DNA from: Nitrospinaceae bacterium
Lineage (GTDB): Bacteria > Nitrospinota_A > UBA7883 > JAJDBK01
Reading direction: 5' to 3'
DNA length: 38,034 bases
NCBI GenBank assembly: GCA_029261405.1
Contig: JAJDBK010000028.1
Span: 1-38,034, forward strand
This document shows, one piece after another, positions 16,638-25,388 of this stretch. The translations under genes were made by a program, and so were the position numbers. Every line of letters begins with the position of its first letter. Positions within the stretch are counted from its first letter, which is position 1. The notes under the pieces are model-generated. The model made no database searches. It saw nothing but the letters and a program-made list of their open reading frames with translations, and was not told where the DNA came from.

Positions 16638-17441
16638 TCAGTCCCCCATTTCGGCGAATTCGTCTTCGCTAATCTCCGCAACGTCATCGTCATCGTCGTC
16701 CGTAGCGGTGATATCTATAAAAACTGTCTCCTCCTCGTCGGAATCGTCGATTATGTCGTCTCCAATGTTAGTGTGCCGGATCGATTTCGGGGCCTTCTCT
16801 TTCGCTGGAACCGGCGTTTCCTGTTCGGCTTCCCGGCTCTTTTCTTCTGCCTGTTCATCTTCTTCGGCCAGGGATGCGGCAAGCGCGTTTGCGGCGGCCT
16901 GTTTCTCTGGTTCCTGAAGCTCCGGGGTAAGGTCAGCGTCTGGAGTCTCAGCAACTGTAATGTCGGGATCTTCAGGTGGGGGAACTGGCGCCACAACCGG
17001 AGCTGGCGTGGCGAGAGGAGGGGGTGGAGTCCTTTTTATCGCAGATTTTCGAAGGTCTTGCAACCTTTTGGCTCTGGTCAGGATCCTGTTGACTTTTTCT
17101 ATTATCTTGGCAGGCTCGAAAGGTTTTGCGATATAGTCACTGGCCCCCGCGTGAAGCAGTCTCAGGACGGTTTTCCGGTCGTGTCTGGATGTACACATAA
17201 GCACGGGGAAGTACTTGTCTTTTCTTACGGTACGGATATATTCGATGACTTCACTGCCGTCCATTTCCGGCATTTCGTAATCGAGAATGGCAAAATCGAA
17301 TTTCTTCCCGCTATCGAGAACTTCCACGCCTTCCCTGCCGTTGGGGCATTCGGTGAACTGGGCGTCCGGAAAAGTCCCGGCGATGATTTTCTTGAGCATC
17401 TTGCGCATCAAGGTGTCATCTTCAATCAACAGAACTTTCAT
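16638..17441 (-). CDS. Response regulator: CheY-like receiver with long acidic disordered tail
   Basis: This 267-residue protein has an intact receiver domain (residues 1-125): acidic pair D8/D9, phosphoacceptor D54 (LDYEMPEMDG), T84 and K106 (IAKPFEP). After it comes no known output domain. Instead there is a Pro/Ala-rich stretch (about 133-160), then a Glu/Gln-rich segment, and a strongly acidic end with a run of six Asp. The tail has no membrane or DNA-binding motif. It may bind a partner through charge, or act as a spacer. The gene is 68 bases after lptG on the same strand, and the ATG lacks a clear ribosome site. No cognate kinase is in the window. Confidence 0.85.
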   Translation of the reverse strand: MKVLLIEDDTLMRKMLKKIIAGTFPDAQFTECPNGREGVEVLDSGKKFDFAILDYEMPEMDGSEVIEYIRTVRKDKYFPVLMCTSRHDRKTVLRLLHAGASDYIAKPFEPAKIIEKVNRILTRAKRLQDLRKSAIKRTPPPPLATPAPVVAPVPPPEDPDITVAETPDADLTPELQEPEKQAAANALAASLAEEDEQAEEKSREAEQETPVPAKEKAPKSIRHTNIGDDIIDDSDEEETVFIDITATDDDDDDVAEISEDEFAEMGD

Positions 17442-17509
17442 GATTCAGCAAAGTCACTCTTGTATTTCTCAAAATCCCTTAGGACGACTGGCTACCCGTT
17501 GATGGTACG

Positions 17510-18598
17510 TTATTGCCTTTTACTAAGCAACATGAATAAGCCGACAGATGCGAAGATGGCGTGAGCGCCATATGCGGCCAGTTCAGGCGGCAATCTGCCC
17601 GCCCTGCCGAAGGCAAGTCCCATGGAGAACATGAACCAGAATAGCCCTCCGATGACGAGGGCCACCGCCACCCCCACCATCGCCCCGCCCGATCTCGAGG
17701 AGCGGTTCCCCATAGGGATGGCGATAAGGGGCATCACCAGGCTTATAAGGGGAAATGCGAGTTTGGCGTGTTTCTCCACAATGTACTTCGTGGCGTCGTA
17801 CCCTTTTTCGCGGATATCAGCTATATATTCTCCGATCTGACCCCGGTTCATCTCCTCCGGGTCGAGTTTCACCTTGGTAAAATCCTCTCTTTCGACAAAA
17901 CCCGTGGGCATCTTCTTTAGTGGCGACCGGTTCTCTGTGAACGCCCCGTATTTATCGAACGAACGTTCTATAAATGAGTGGAACACCCAGGAGGAGCCAT
18001 CGAACCTCCCTTCCACCGAGGATATTCTCGAAGCTATAGAGGCGCGGCTCTTGTCGAATCGGAAAATCGAAACATCCCGCAATACACTGTTCTCCATATC
18101 GACATTACCGATATTCCATATAGCTCCGTCATCCGCCCGGTACCAGAACCTGTCGTTTGAATAGAGGCTTTTTCTCGGTTTTTTCTTTATCTCTTCGTAG
18201 TAGACCCTGTTCGACTCTCTGGCGGCGAGATGAAAAAGGTATTCGCTGTCGAGAAACGCCAGGGTACTGATTATCGCTCCACCAAGGATTATCGGCGCGG
18301 ATATTCGCATCATACTCATGCCGACCGATTTCATCACAATGATCTCGGAGAACCGGGCCAGAGAGGATGTGGTCAGCAGGGCGGACAGCAGAACACAGAT
18401 CGGGGTCACATGAAAAACCGCCATCGGTACCTTGAAGAGCATGTATCTTGCCACCTGATCGGCTGTGGCTTCGTATTTGACGAAATATCCGACGTAATCG
18501 ATAAAGACCACCATCTCGTAGAACGCAATCAGGGTGGCCAGGGAGAGGAGAAAGGTTTTGACAAACTCTCCTAGAATGTAGCGGTCGATGGTTTTCAT
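17510..18598 (-). CDS. lptG: LPS export permease LptG (YjgP/YjgQ family)
   Basis: This 362-residue inner-membrane protein has three N-terminal and three C-terminal hydrophobic segments flanking a periplasmic domain of about 170 residues. The start MKTIDRYILGEFVKTFLLSLATL is diagnostic for the LptF/LptG family, and the C-terminal half has FPLISLVMPLIAIPMG. LptF and LptG form the membrane channel of the LptB2FG ABC exporter, which extracts LPS for transport to the outer membrane. The N-terminal wording favours LptG over LptF. No lptF or lptB is adjacent, so the pair is split. It begins 12 bases after the moaA stop. Confidence 0.88.
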   Translation of the reverse strand: MKTIDRYILGEFVKTFLLSLATLIAFYEMVVFIDYVGYFVKYEATADQVARYMLFKVPMAVFHVTPICVLLSALLTTSSLARFSEIIVMKSVGMSMMRISAPIILGGAIISTLAFLDSEYLFHLAARESNRVYYEEIKKKPRKSLYSNDRFWYRADDGAIWNIGNVDMENSVLRDVSIFRFDKSRASIASRISSVEGRFDGSSWVFHSFIERSFDKYGAFTENRSPLKKMPTGFVEREDFTKVKLDPEEMNRGQIGEYIADIREKGYDATKYIVEKHAKLAFPLISLVMPLIAIPMGNRSSRSGGAMVGVAVALVIGGLFWFMFSMGLAFGRAGRLPPELAAYGAHAIFASVGLFMLLSKRQ

Positions 18599-18610
18599 TA
18601 ATTCAACGGG

Positions 18611-19603
18611 TTACCCGCCGATAGAGCGCATGACACGCTCAGGGATTTCTGCGGCGCTCGAATCGGGTAGCGACCTTATCCGGTTTTTGTTTTTCACCGC
18701 CCTTCGCACAGTTTTGGCTATATCTATATCGTCCGCCCCAATTTTTAACAAGGAGATCAGGTCTGCCGATTCCTTGTCGAAAAGACAGGTTATAAGGCCG
18801 CCAGTGGAGGTGAGCCGCAGGCGGTTGCAGGAGGCGCAAAAATGTTTCGTTACGGCCGAGATGATCCCGATTTCGCCGACGGCGCCATCGAATTTGCATA
18901 GTTCAGCAGGACCGCTCAACGCTCCTTTGCCCAAAGGCGCAAGTTCCCCCAGGCGACTGACACGTTCCCTGATTTTATCAGCCGACATGAACATTTTTTC
19001 GTTCCACGCTGAAGGGGTCGCCGACATGAATTCCAGAAACCGCATCTGGATATTCATCTTTTTAGTCAGACGGGCGAACCGTTCGATTTCGTTGTCGTTC
19101 ACCCCTTTCATCACCACCATGTTTATCTTTACCGAATCGAAACCGGCTTTTGTGGCGGCTTTGATCCCTTTAATAACCTTCAGCAATTCGTCGTACCCGG
19201 TAATTTCGGTGAATTTTTTCCGGTCGAGGGTGTCGAGACTGATGTTGACCCCGTTGACTCCGGCTTTGCGGAGAGAGTGGGAAAACTCCGGGAGCAGGGC
19301 GCCGTTGGTGGTGATGGCGATTTTTTCTATTCCGTCGATTTGTCTGACCTGCCGGATAAACGATACGATCCCTTTGCGTACTAACGGTTCTCCCCCTGTG
19401 ATCCGCACTTTTTTCACACCCATGCCGGCGAAGATTTTTATCAGTCGCAAAAAATCCTTGTAACGCAGAATGTTACATCTTGGATACAACTCGACACCTC
19501 CTGGGGGCATACAGTATGAACAGCGCAGATTGCACCGGTCAGTGACCGACACCCGGAGGTATTCGATCACCCTCCCGTGATTGTCGGTCAGAGGTTCAGA
19601 CAT
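18611..19603 (-). CDS. moaA: GTP 3',8-cyclase (molybdenum cofactor biosynthesis)
   Basis: This 330-residue radical SAM enzyme makes the first step of molybdenum cofactor synthesis, converting GTP to 3',8-cyclo-GTP. The N-terminal 4Fe-4S cluster cysteines are C24, C28 and C31 (DRCNLRCSYCMPP). The C-terminal substrate cluster C-x2-C-x13-C is in CASCNRLRLTSTGG through LITC. The invariant Gly-Gly C-terminus is present (MRSIGG). RITGGEPLVR is the SAM-binding GGE segment. It follows a tiny candidate membrane ORF by six bases and precedes lptG by 12. No other moa or moe gene is in the window. Confidence 0.97.
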   Translation of the reverse strand: MSEPLTDNHGRVIEYLRVSVTDRCNLRCSYCMPPGGVELYPRCNILRYKDFLRLIKIFAGMGVKKVRITGGEPLVRKGIVSFIRQVRQIDGIEKIAITTNGALLPEFSHSLRKAGVNGVNISLDTLDRKKFTEITGYDELLKVIKGIKAATKAGFDSVKINMVVMKGVNDNEIERFARLTKKMNIQMRFLEFMSATPSAWNEKMFMSADKIRERVSRLGELAPLGKGALSGPAELCKFDGAVGEIGIISAVTKHFCASCNRLRLTSTGGLITCLFDKESADLISLLKIGADDIDIAKTVRRAVKNKNRIRSLPDSSAAEIPERVMRSIGG

Positions 19604-19609
19604 CGCGGA

Positions 19610-19705
19610 TCAGCTCCGACCCCGCCACGCGCCGGAACGCACAATGAACGCCAGGCAGACCAACGCGACAATAATAATTAAAATCCATTCCGAGAAACCG
19701 AACAC
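19610..19705 (-). CDS. Candidate 31-aa single-helix membrane protein upstream of moaA
   Basis: The frame starts with GTG at 19705 and stops with TGA at 19610-19612. GGAG sits five bases before the GTG. The product reads MFGFSEWILIIIVALVCLAF and then IVRSGAWRGRS: a short amphipathic start, one membrane helix of about 17 residues and a basic tail, as expected for an N-out small membrane protein. The stop is six bases before the moaA ATG, a typical coupling distance. It is too short to assign to a family; the start resembles TatA-type helices but lacks their amphipathic extension. A longer overlapping frame in the same strand looks like random sequence and is rejected. Confidence 0.45.
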   Translation of the reverse strand: MFGFSEWILIIIVALVCLAFIVRSGAWRGRS

Positions 19706-19916
19706 TTCCGCTCCAAATTGTTATATTGTAGATGGCCCAGTATATCCCATTACTTTTAACGTTGGTGGTGGTCGCGTCACAGCAGTAGATTACTTCTGAA
19801 TTTTCATGGCTAATTGTGTGATAGTGTACACTGCAAATCAGGGTTTTGATTTTCCCGCTTGGAACAATCAACTTTAAGGACAGATGGAAGCAAGTAACCA
19901 CATTGAAGAGGGTTTC

Positions 19917-21749
19917 ATGGACATATTCAAGAGCAAGTCACTTAGTGTAAAGATATTCACCATTCCTCTGCTCATATCCATAATAATAGTGGGGATCATT
20001 CTGGTTTCCGTATGGCAGGTAAAGGGCACCCAGGTAATCACAGACAGGGTTATAGACCTGCGGGCGCCAACGGCGAAAACCGGTGTTTTGTTGCTTAACG
20101 GGGTAAACCATTCGCTGGCGGCCTTGCGTGGCTGGATAATCCTTGGCAATCCAAAGTTCAAGGAGGAACGAGCCAAAGCGTGGGACAACATCAACAACTC
20201 TCTTGCTGTGATGACAAGGTTTTCGAAAAGCTGGACTGTTCCGGCAAACGTTGAAAAGCTGAAGACTATGAAGGTTCTTTTTGGAGATTTTCAAACCTAC
20301 CAGAAAGAGATAGAGGATATAGCCAATACCAGGGAAAATCTGCCAGCCAACAATATACTCGTTCAGGAGGCGGCGCCGAAGGCGACAACGCTGTCCAAAG
20401 AGATTACCCGGATGATCGATCTGGAGATGGGCGCCGCGGCTACAGAGGAGCGCAAGGCGTTATTCGGCATGATGGCCGACGTGCGGGGCACGTTGGGGCT
20501 TTCGTTGGGGGCGATCCGGGCCTATCTTCTTTCTGGAGACGAGAAGTTCAAGACTCAGTTCGATAAACTGTGGGCCAAGAATGAAAGACGTTTCGGCGAC
20601 CTGTCGAACAATACGAGACTTTTGACTTCAGAACAGATGCAATCGTACAACACGTTCAAATCCACCAGAGACGCTTTCAAAAGTCTTCCTCCAGCGATGT
20701 TTGATATCAGGCGGGGTGATGAATGGAACATGGCGAACAGGTGGCTCGAAACGAAAGCGGCGCCTACTGCGGTGAAAATCGTTGTGATGCTGGAAGGAAT
20801 GATCGCCAACCAGCAGAGTCTGATGGATAAGGAGACCAAAAGCGCCCGCGAGGCCAACTCGAAATTGATAAATAGCATATTTATTGCAGGTCTCGTCGGT
20901 ATCGTGGCGTCAATATTCCTGAGTATTATCATTGGTCGTTCGATAACGAAACCTGTGACCAATATCATTGAGAACCTTTCCGATGGCTCCGCTCAGGTCA
21001 ATTCTGCGGCGGAGGAGATTTCTTCGGCAAGCCAGTCGCTGGCCAACGGCGCCACGGAGCAGGCCGCTTCGATTGAGGAAACATCCGCGTCTCTGGATAT
21101 GATGGCGTCTCAGACAAAAAAGAACGCGGGTAATGCAATCGAAGCGAACACCATCTCCCAAAACGCCCGGGAAGAGGCGGAAAACGGCGCACAGGCCATG
21201 GCGGAAATGATCTCGGCGATGGGAGCGATCAACAAGTCGTCTGAGGAGATATCGAAGATCATCAAAGTGATCGAGGAAATAGCGTTCCAGACCAACTTAC
21301 TTGCGTTAAACGCCGCTGTCGAGGCGGCCAGGGCTGGTGAACATGGTAAAGGTTTTGCTGTGGTGGCTGAAGAGGTGCGAAACCTTGCACAACGCTCCGC
21401 CGCCGCCGCCAAGGATACTGCGAACCTTATCGAAGCGGCTGTGAAGAAAGCGTCCGATGGTGGTGAGATAGCTCAGCGGGCCGGGAAGGCGCAGGAGGTG
21501 ATAGTAGACGGTGTAAAGAAAGTGACCGACCTTGTAGCCGAGATAGCGTCTTCTTCCAACGAACAGGCGCAGGGCGTGGATCAGTTGCATTCGGCCATGG
21601 TGCAAATGGACAAAGTGACCCAGCAGAATGCGGCGAACGCGGAAGAGTCCGCCGCCGCCTCCGAAGAGCTATCGGCGCAGGCCAGAAGCATGTATGATGT
21701 GGTGGAAAATCTTAACACCCTGATTAAGGGATCGAACAGCGCGATTTAG
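19917..21749 (+). CDS. Methyl-accepting chemotaxis protein
   Basis: The product has 610 residues from [24 protein letters not shown] four bases before this ATG supports it over an ATG 33 bases upstream. TM1 is near residues 11-31, followed by a periplasmic helical sensor of about 290 residues of the four-helix-bundle type, and TM2 near residues 310-332. HAMP is short: only the first helix ([13 protein letters not shown]) is clear before the signalling helices begin, a layout common in deltaproteobacterial receptors. The CheA/CheW-binding tip is perfect ([20 protein letters not shown] and [13 protein letters not shown]). No CheR-tethering pentapeptide is at the C-terminus. It is monocistronic, with no che genes nearby; its ligand is unknown. 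Confidence 0.95.
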   Translation: MDIFKSKSLSVKIFTIPLLISIIIVGIILVSVWQVKGTQVITDRVIDLRAPTAKTGVLLLNGVNHSLAALRGWIILGNPKFKEERAKAWDNINNSLAVMTRFSKSWTVPANVEKLKTMKVLFGDFQTYQKEIEDIANTRENLPANNILVQEAAPKATTLSKEITRMIDLEMGAAATEERKALFGMMADVRGTLGLSLGAIRAYLLSGDEKFKTQFDKLWAKNERRFGDLSNNTRLLTSEQMQSYNTFKSTRDAFKSLPPAMFDIRRGDEWNMANRWLETKAAPTAVKIVVMLEGMIANQQSLMDKETKSAREANSKLINSIFIAGLVGIVASIFLSIIIGRSITKPVTNIIENLSDGSAQVNSAAEEISSASQSLANGATEQAASIEETSASLDMMASQTKKNAGNAIEANTISQNAREEAENGAQAMAEMISAMGAINKSSEEISKIIKVIEEIAFQTNLLALNAAVEAARAGEHGKGFAVVAEEVRNLAQRSAAAAKDTANLIEAAVKKASDGGEIAQRAGKAQEVIVDGVKKVTDLVAEIASSSNEQAQGVDQLHSAMVQMDKVTQQNAANAEESAAASEELSAQARSMYDVVENLNTLIKGSNSAI

Positions 21750-21969
21750 TCGCTCCTGAAAAAGCGAAAATATCCAATATACATTGAATATTCCCACCTC
21801 CGGCAGTGCATCACTTTCCCTTTGATGGTGGTTGTTTTTCTTGATCTTCCGAAAGCATATTACTTTTGGGGTAGACACAACTCCACACGTAAAAGCGTAT
21901 ATCCATTTCGCAACGAGACTTCTATAAGTTACGCGCGCCAGTAGCCGTAAGGCTTACAGGTTCGGTACG

Positions 21970-22362
21970 TTATAGGGCGTTGATGGCGGTTGTCAGTTTT
22001 TCTTCCGCCTCATCGGCCACATCGGCAAGGTCCACACCTTCGACATTAGCCATAAGAGCTTTCGGACTGACAGCGCTGACTGTGATTTCACCTTCAGCCT
22101 TCTCGTAGACCACCACGTTGCACGGCATCATCAGGCCCACATCGTACGATTTCCGCAAAGCCTTGAGCGCGATGGGTGGATTGCAAGCGCCAAGAATTCT
22201 ATAGTTGATAAAATCCTCGCCAAGTTTCTCTTTTAAAGTGGCCTTAACGTCTATGTCGGTAAGAACTCCGAACCCCTGCCCCTTAAGGGTGGTGATGGTT
22301 TTTTCCACAACATCATCAAAAGCGCCTGTGACTGTTTTTTCAATTCCTAACCCTGTGCTCAT
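21970..22362 (-). CDS. DUF302-family protein
   Basis: This 130-residue protein matches the DUF302 pattern: an N-terminal helix (VEKTITTLKGQGFGVLTDIDV), the segment YRILGACNPPIALKAL, and the MMPCNVVVYEKAEGEI strand pair. Structures of the family show a dimeric alpha/beta fold, and the biochemical role is unknown. The conserved Cys residues (GACNP, MPCN) could be reactive. The ATG at 22362 is chosen because GGAG lies six bases upstream, overlapping the end of the previous gene; a TTG start 12 bases earlier is less likely. It is the last gene of the sigma-factor operon, one base after the CoA-binding gene. Confidence 0.88.
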   Translation of the reverse strand: MSTGLGIEKTVTGAFDDVVEKTITTLKGQGFGVLTDIDVKATLKEKLGEDFINYRILGACNPPIALKALRKSYDVGLMMPCNVVVYEKAEGEITVSAVSPKALMANVEGVDLADVADEAEEKLTTAINAL

Positions 22363-22363
22363 T

Positions 22364-22819
22364 TTATTCTCCAAAATGTTTGTTATGCTCTATTTTCAAG
22401 CATTTATCCTGAACGACGGCAATGCCAGCATCGCGCAGTTTCTCCGCCGCCCGGTTGTTAACTACTGAAAGCTGTAACCAGACCGTTTTCGGTTTTACAG
22501 CGATGATCTCTTCGACCATATCTTCGATGGCGTCGGAACGCCGGAAGATATCAATAATATCGACAGGCTCGCGTACCTCAGCCAGACTTGAATAAGCCTC
22601 TATCCCTTCCCAGGCCGTGAACCGTGGATGCACAGGAATTATATTAAACCCGTGGTCCCGTAGATATACGCCCACCCTGTAGCTATCCCTGTCGTTTTTG
22701 TTCGACAGACCGACGATAGCTATGTTCCGGCTCTCTTTTATTATTTCCGCTATCGTACCGTCATCCAGATTGCCTTCCGGTTTATCGGGCCTTTTTGATA
22801 TGTCACACGCTTCGGTCAT
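22364..22819 (-). CDS. CoA-binding domain protein (YccU/COG1832-like)
   Basis: This 151-residue protein has the small Rossmann-type CoA-binding fold: NIAIVGLSNKNDRDSYRVGVYLRDHG for the nucleotide loop, NIIPVHPRF for the second strand, DIIDIFRRSD, and a C-terminal VVQDKCLKIEH that matches the conserved Cys and EH of the family. Relatives bind CoA, and some take part in thiol protection of proteins. Its ATG overlaps the TGA of the anti-sigma gene (ATGA), so translation is coupled. Membership of a stress-sigma operon suggests that it serves in the response rather than in core metabolism. Confidence 0.88.
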   Translation of the reverse strand: MTEACDISKRPDKPEGNLDDGTIAEIIKESRNIAIVGLSNKNDRDSYRVGVYLRDHGFNIIPVHPRFTAWEGIEAYSSLAEVREPVDIIDIFRRSDAIEDMVEEIIAVKPKTVWLQLSVVNNRAAEKLRDAGIAVVQDKCLKIEHNKHFGE

Positions 22820-23085
22820 TTTCCGTCAGTCCCCTCTTCGTCGGTTTTGGAGATATTATCGGCCAGAAAACGTTTCAGGTTGTCAGAAACCCCATCAGGA
22901 ATCGGGTCATCCAGAATGGTATCGCCAACGCCCCGGAAAAGCTCGACGGTTTTGCGTAGTGTGTTAATGAACGCAACACACGGTTCGCAATCCTCAATAT
23001 GTTTTTCAATCTCATCGCACATATCGGGATCGAGTTCATGATCAATATAGTCGCCGAGCCGTTCAAATATCTCTTTACAATCCAT
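22816..23085 (-). CDS. Anti-sigma factor with zinc-binding ZAS motif
   Basis: This 89-residue soluble protein carries the zinc anti-sigma pattern H-x3-C-x2-C (HIEDCEPC) with an upstream acidic helix (LGDYIDHELDPDM). In this family the zinc-bound helical domain clamps the cognate ECF sigma factor, and the cysteines can sense oxidation, as in RsrA. There is no membrane helix, so sensing would be cytoplasmic. It overlaps the sigma gene by 11 bases and the CoA-binding gene by four, so all are made together in fixed ratio. That the signal is redox or thiol stress is an inference from the motif. Confidence 0.87.
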   Translation of the reverse strand: MDCKEIFERLGDYIDHELDPDMCDEIEKHIEDCEPCVAFINTLRKTVELFRGVGDTILDDPIPDGVSDNLKRFLADNISKTDEEGTDGK

Positions 23086-23713
23086 CTTCGGCCCTACCCT
23101 CCGAGTTCTCTACGGTATTCTTGAACCTTTCATTCAATCCCTCTCTCGCCATGAGTCTTGCGCGATGCAGGCGCGACTTCACGGCGGCCAATTTCATACC
23201 GAGCGTCTTAGCGATCTCCACATTGGAAAACCCCTCCATATCCTTCAAAATCAGCACGACTCTCTTGTCCTCCGGCAATCTTGCGATAATCTCATCAAGA
23301 ATCTTCTTTATCTCTGTGTTGCCGTAGATCAGCGAAGGATTCTTCGACCAATCGACTATCTCCCTTTGCAGAGGGGAACCGTCGATTTCAATCGGTCTAT
23401 CTATCGAAACCAGGTTTACGTTTTTTCTTTTCCTGATCTTCATCAGGGAACAGTTTGTCGCAATCTTGAACAACCATGTCGAAAAGGCGGAATCCCCCCT
23501 GAAGGAGCCGAGCGCCCTGAACACCTGGAGGAACGTCTCCTGCAAAGCGTCCTCCGCATCCTCTTTATCTCTCAGTATTTTCAGGCAATGGTTGTAGATC
23601 CTGGCTTCATACTTCTTGACCAGACGATCAAAGGCGGACATGTCGGAGTTCCTGACACGTTCGACAAGTTTATCGTCTTCAATCTTGCTGTCGGAAGCTT
23701 GCGTATCTGACAT
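23075..23713 (-). CDS. RNA polymerase sigma factor, ECF subfamily (RpoE-like)
   Basis: This 212-residue protein has the two ECF sigma domains only. Region 2 includes YNHCLKILRDKEDAEDALQE and STWLFKIATNCSLMKIRKRK; region 4 is a helix-turn-helix (FSNVEIAKTLGMKLAAVKSRLHRAR). It directs RNA polymerase to stress promoters. The linker (residues about 100-130) is longer than average. The anti-sigma gene follows with an 11-base overlap. ECF operons are usually autoregulated, but I do not see a clear GAAC-type promoter in the 82 bases upstream. It is divergent from the NtrC-family gene. Confidence 0.93.
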   Translation of the reverse strand: MSDTQASDSKIEDDKLVERVRNSDMSAFDRLVKKYEARIYNHCLKILRDKEDAEDALQETFLQVFRALGSFRGDSAFSTWLFKIATNCSLMKIRKRKNVNLVSIDRPIEIDGSPLQREIVDWSKNPSLIYGNTEIKKILDEIIARLPEDKRVVLILKDMEGFSNVEIAKTLGMKLAAVKSRLHRARLMAREGLNERFKNTVENSEGRAEDGL

Positions 23714-23746
23714 TTACGATGCGGATTTTGTTAAAAGGGTTCGTTG

Positions 23747-23767
23747 ACGCTAATGTTATCACGCTAA
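23747..23767. promoter_or_regulatory. Direct repeat in the sigma-factor/NtrC divergent region
   Basis: ACGCTAA occurs at 23747-23753 and again at 23761-23767, separated by seven bases, so copies are 14 bases apart. It lies 34-54 bases from the sigma factor start and 29-49 from the NtrC-family start. It could be a regulator site serving either gene. Confidence 0.3.
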
Positions 23768-23795
23768 CCGCATGTAAAGTGACAAGAGAACAGTA

Positions 23796-25214
23796 ATGCG
23801 GCACAATACCGGCATGAGCGAAAACAGGATACTGATAGTTGACGACAGCCCGGAGAACCTGGAGCTGTTGGCGTTGTTACTGGAGCGAAACGGCTGGGAA
23901 TACGATATGGCCGATTCTGGCCGGAGTGCGATCCAGCGGCTTGAGGAACGCCGGTACGATCTTGTTATAACCGACCTGATGATGCCGGAGATGAACGGTC
24001 TCGAACTGCTACAGCGGCTCAAGGAGCGGTGGAGCGGTACCGAGGTTGTCATCGTAACCGCCTATGGTTCTATCCCGACCGCTATCGAAGCTATCAAGAA
24101 GGGCGCCTACTCATACCTGATGCGCCCGTTTGAGCCAGATGAAGTGGCCTTGATGATTCGGAAGATCTTCGAGCTTCTCAAGATACGCTCAGAGAACACC
24201 ATGTTAAGGGAAGAACTGAGCCGGGCCAGAGGTTTCGAGCGGATAGTAGGTAAAGGCCCGGAGATGCAAAAAATCTTCCAGATGATAGATACGGTAGCCC
24301 AGACCAACTCGACAGTGCTGGTTTTGGGTGAGTCTGGATCGGGCAAGGAACTTGTGGCAAGAGCGATCCATCAGAAAAGCTCCCGGGCCTCTCAACCGTT
24401 CATAAAGGTCTCTTGCGCCGCCCTGCCGGAAGGGCTTCTCGAATCGGAACTGTTCGGGCATGAAAAAGGGGCGTTTACCGGAGCGGTATCGGAGAGAAAG
24501 GGGAGGTTTGAACTTGCCAACAAGGGCACGCTCTTCCTCGATGAGATCGGCGAGATATCGCAGGCTGTGCAGGTAAAGTTGCTCAGGGCGATCCAGGAGC
24601 GGGAGTTCGAGCGAATCGGGTCGTCAAAGACCCTGCATACCGACACAAGGATAATCTCGGCCACAAACCGCAACCTCGCGGACGAGGTGGAGAAAGGAGG
24701 GTTTCGGGCTGACCTTTATTACAGGCTCAACGTCATAACCATCGAACCTCCGCCTTTAATGAAACGCAAGGACGACATACCTCTACTCGTCTACCATTTT
24801 CTCGAAAAATACCGGACCGAGACCAGCAAGGATATCAGCGGAGTCTCTGACGACGCGCTGTCAAAACTGACCTCTTATCGATGGCCCGGAAACGTCAGGG
24901 AGTTGCAAAACGTCATCGAACGGGCCGTAGTCCTGTGCCAGGGGAACCGGATAGAGTCTATCGACCTGCCCGACGCTGTTTCCAGCATGAAGGATGGAGT
25001 TACCGTTCCGGGAGTTAACGAAGAGCCGACCAGACTTCTCCCCCTGAAGGTGGCCAAATCGAGATGGGAGAAGACTTATATCGAAAGGGCGCTCCTGAGG
25101 TTTGACGGCAATGTGACGAAAACAGCCCAGGGAATCGGCATCGCCAGAAAAAATCTTCAGGAGAAGATAAAATCTTACGAAATAGGAGTGCGGAAAGAAA
25201 CCGGCGATTTCTGA
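23796..25214 (+). CDS. Sigma-54-dependent response regulator, NtrC family
   Basis: This 472-residue protein has three domains. The receiver (about 9-125) has D16/D17 and phosphoacceptor D60 (VITDLMMPEMNG), but the usual Lys before Pro-Phe is Arg (LMRPFEP). The AAA+ domain has Walker A GESGSGKE (178-185), the sigma-54-contacting GAFTGA loop (224-229) and Walker B LFLDEIGE. The C-terminal Fis-type helix-turn-helix (NVTKTAQGIGIARKNLQEKI) binds enhancer DNA. It activates sigma-54 promoters. Translation could also begin at ATG 23814, where MSENRILIVDD resembles typical starts. No histidine kinase is adjacent, so it is an orphan regulator here. Confidence 0.95.
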   Translation: MRHNTGMSENRILIVDDSPENLELLALLLERNGWEYDMADSGRSAIQRLEERRYDLVITDLMMPEMNGLELLQRLKERWSGTEVVIVTAYGSIPTAIEAIKKGAYSYLMRPFEPDEVALMIRKIFELLKIRSENTMLREELSRARGFERIVGKGPEMQKIFQMIDTVAQTNSTVLVLGESGSGKELVARAIHQKSSRASQPFIKVSCAALPEGLLESELFGHEKGAFTGAVSERKGRFELANKGTLFLDEIGEISQAVQVKLLRAIQEREFERIGSSKTLHTDTRIISATNRNLADEVEKGGFRADLYYRLNVITIEPPPLMKRKDDIPLLVYHFLEKYRTETSKDISGVSDDALSKLTSYRWPGNVRELQNVIERAVVLCQGNRIESIDLPDAVSSMKDGVTVPGVNEEPTRLLPLKVAKSRWEKTYIERALLRFDGNVTKTAQGIGIARKNLQEKIKSYEIGVRKETGDF

Positions 25215-25388
25215 TGAGATTGACGCTTTAAGGTGTCTATGTTACTGTTATAAAAGATTGCGCTTAATGTCGGGACGCCCTCCCCTTAGCCGTAGGCCCT
25301 TCTGCGGCATTCAATATTTAACGGCGATTCCCGAAAGATACATTTGATATTTAACAATTAATTTTCTATCTCCCGGAGTAAATGAATA

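Noticed and set aside
16623-17564. 313-residue plus-strand open frame opposite the response regulator
   Set aside because: It is rich in Phe, Arg and Cys as expected from reverse reading of acidic codons; the receiver on the minus strand is certain.
18588-19463. 291-residue plus-strand open frame opposite moaA
   Set aside because: Antisense shadow of a gene with complete MoaA motifs.
19596-19901. 101-residue minus-strand frame upstream of moaA
   Set aside because: The sequence has no domain or typical composition and overlaps the better-supported 31-residue membrane ORF in another frame.
21750-21812. Intrinsic terminator after the chemoreceptor gene
   Set aside because: The CGCT/AGCG stem is only 4-5 bp and is followed by A residues rather than T residues on the plus strand.
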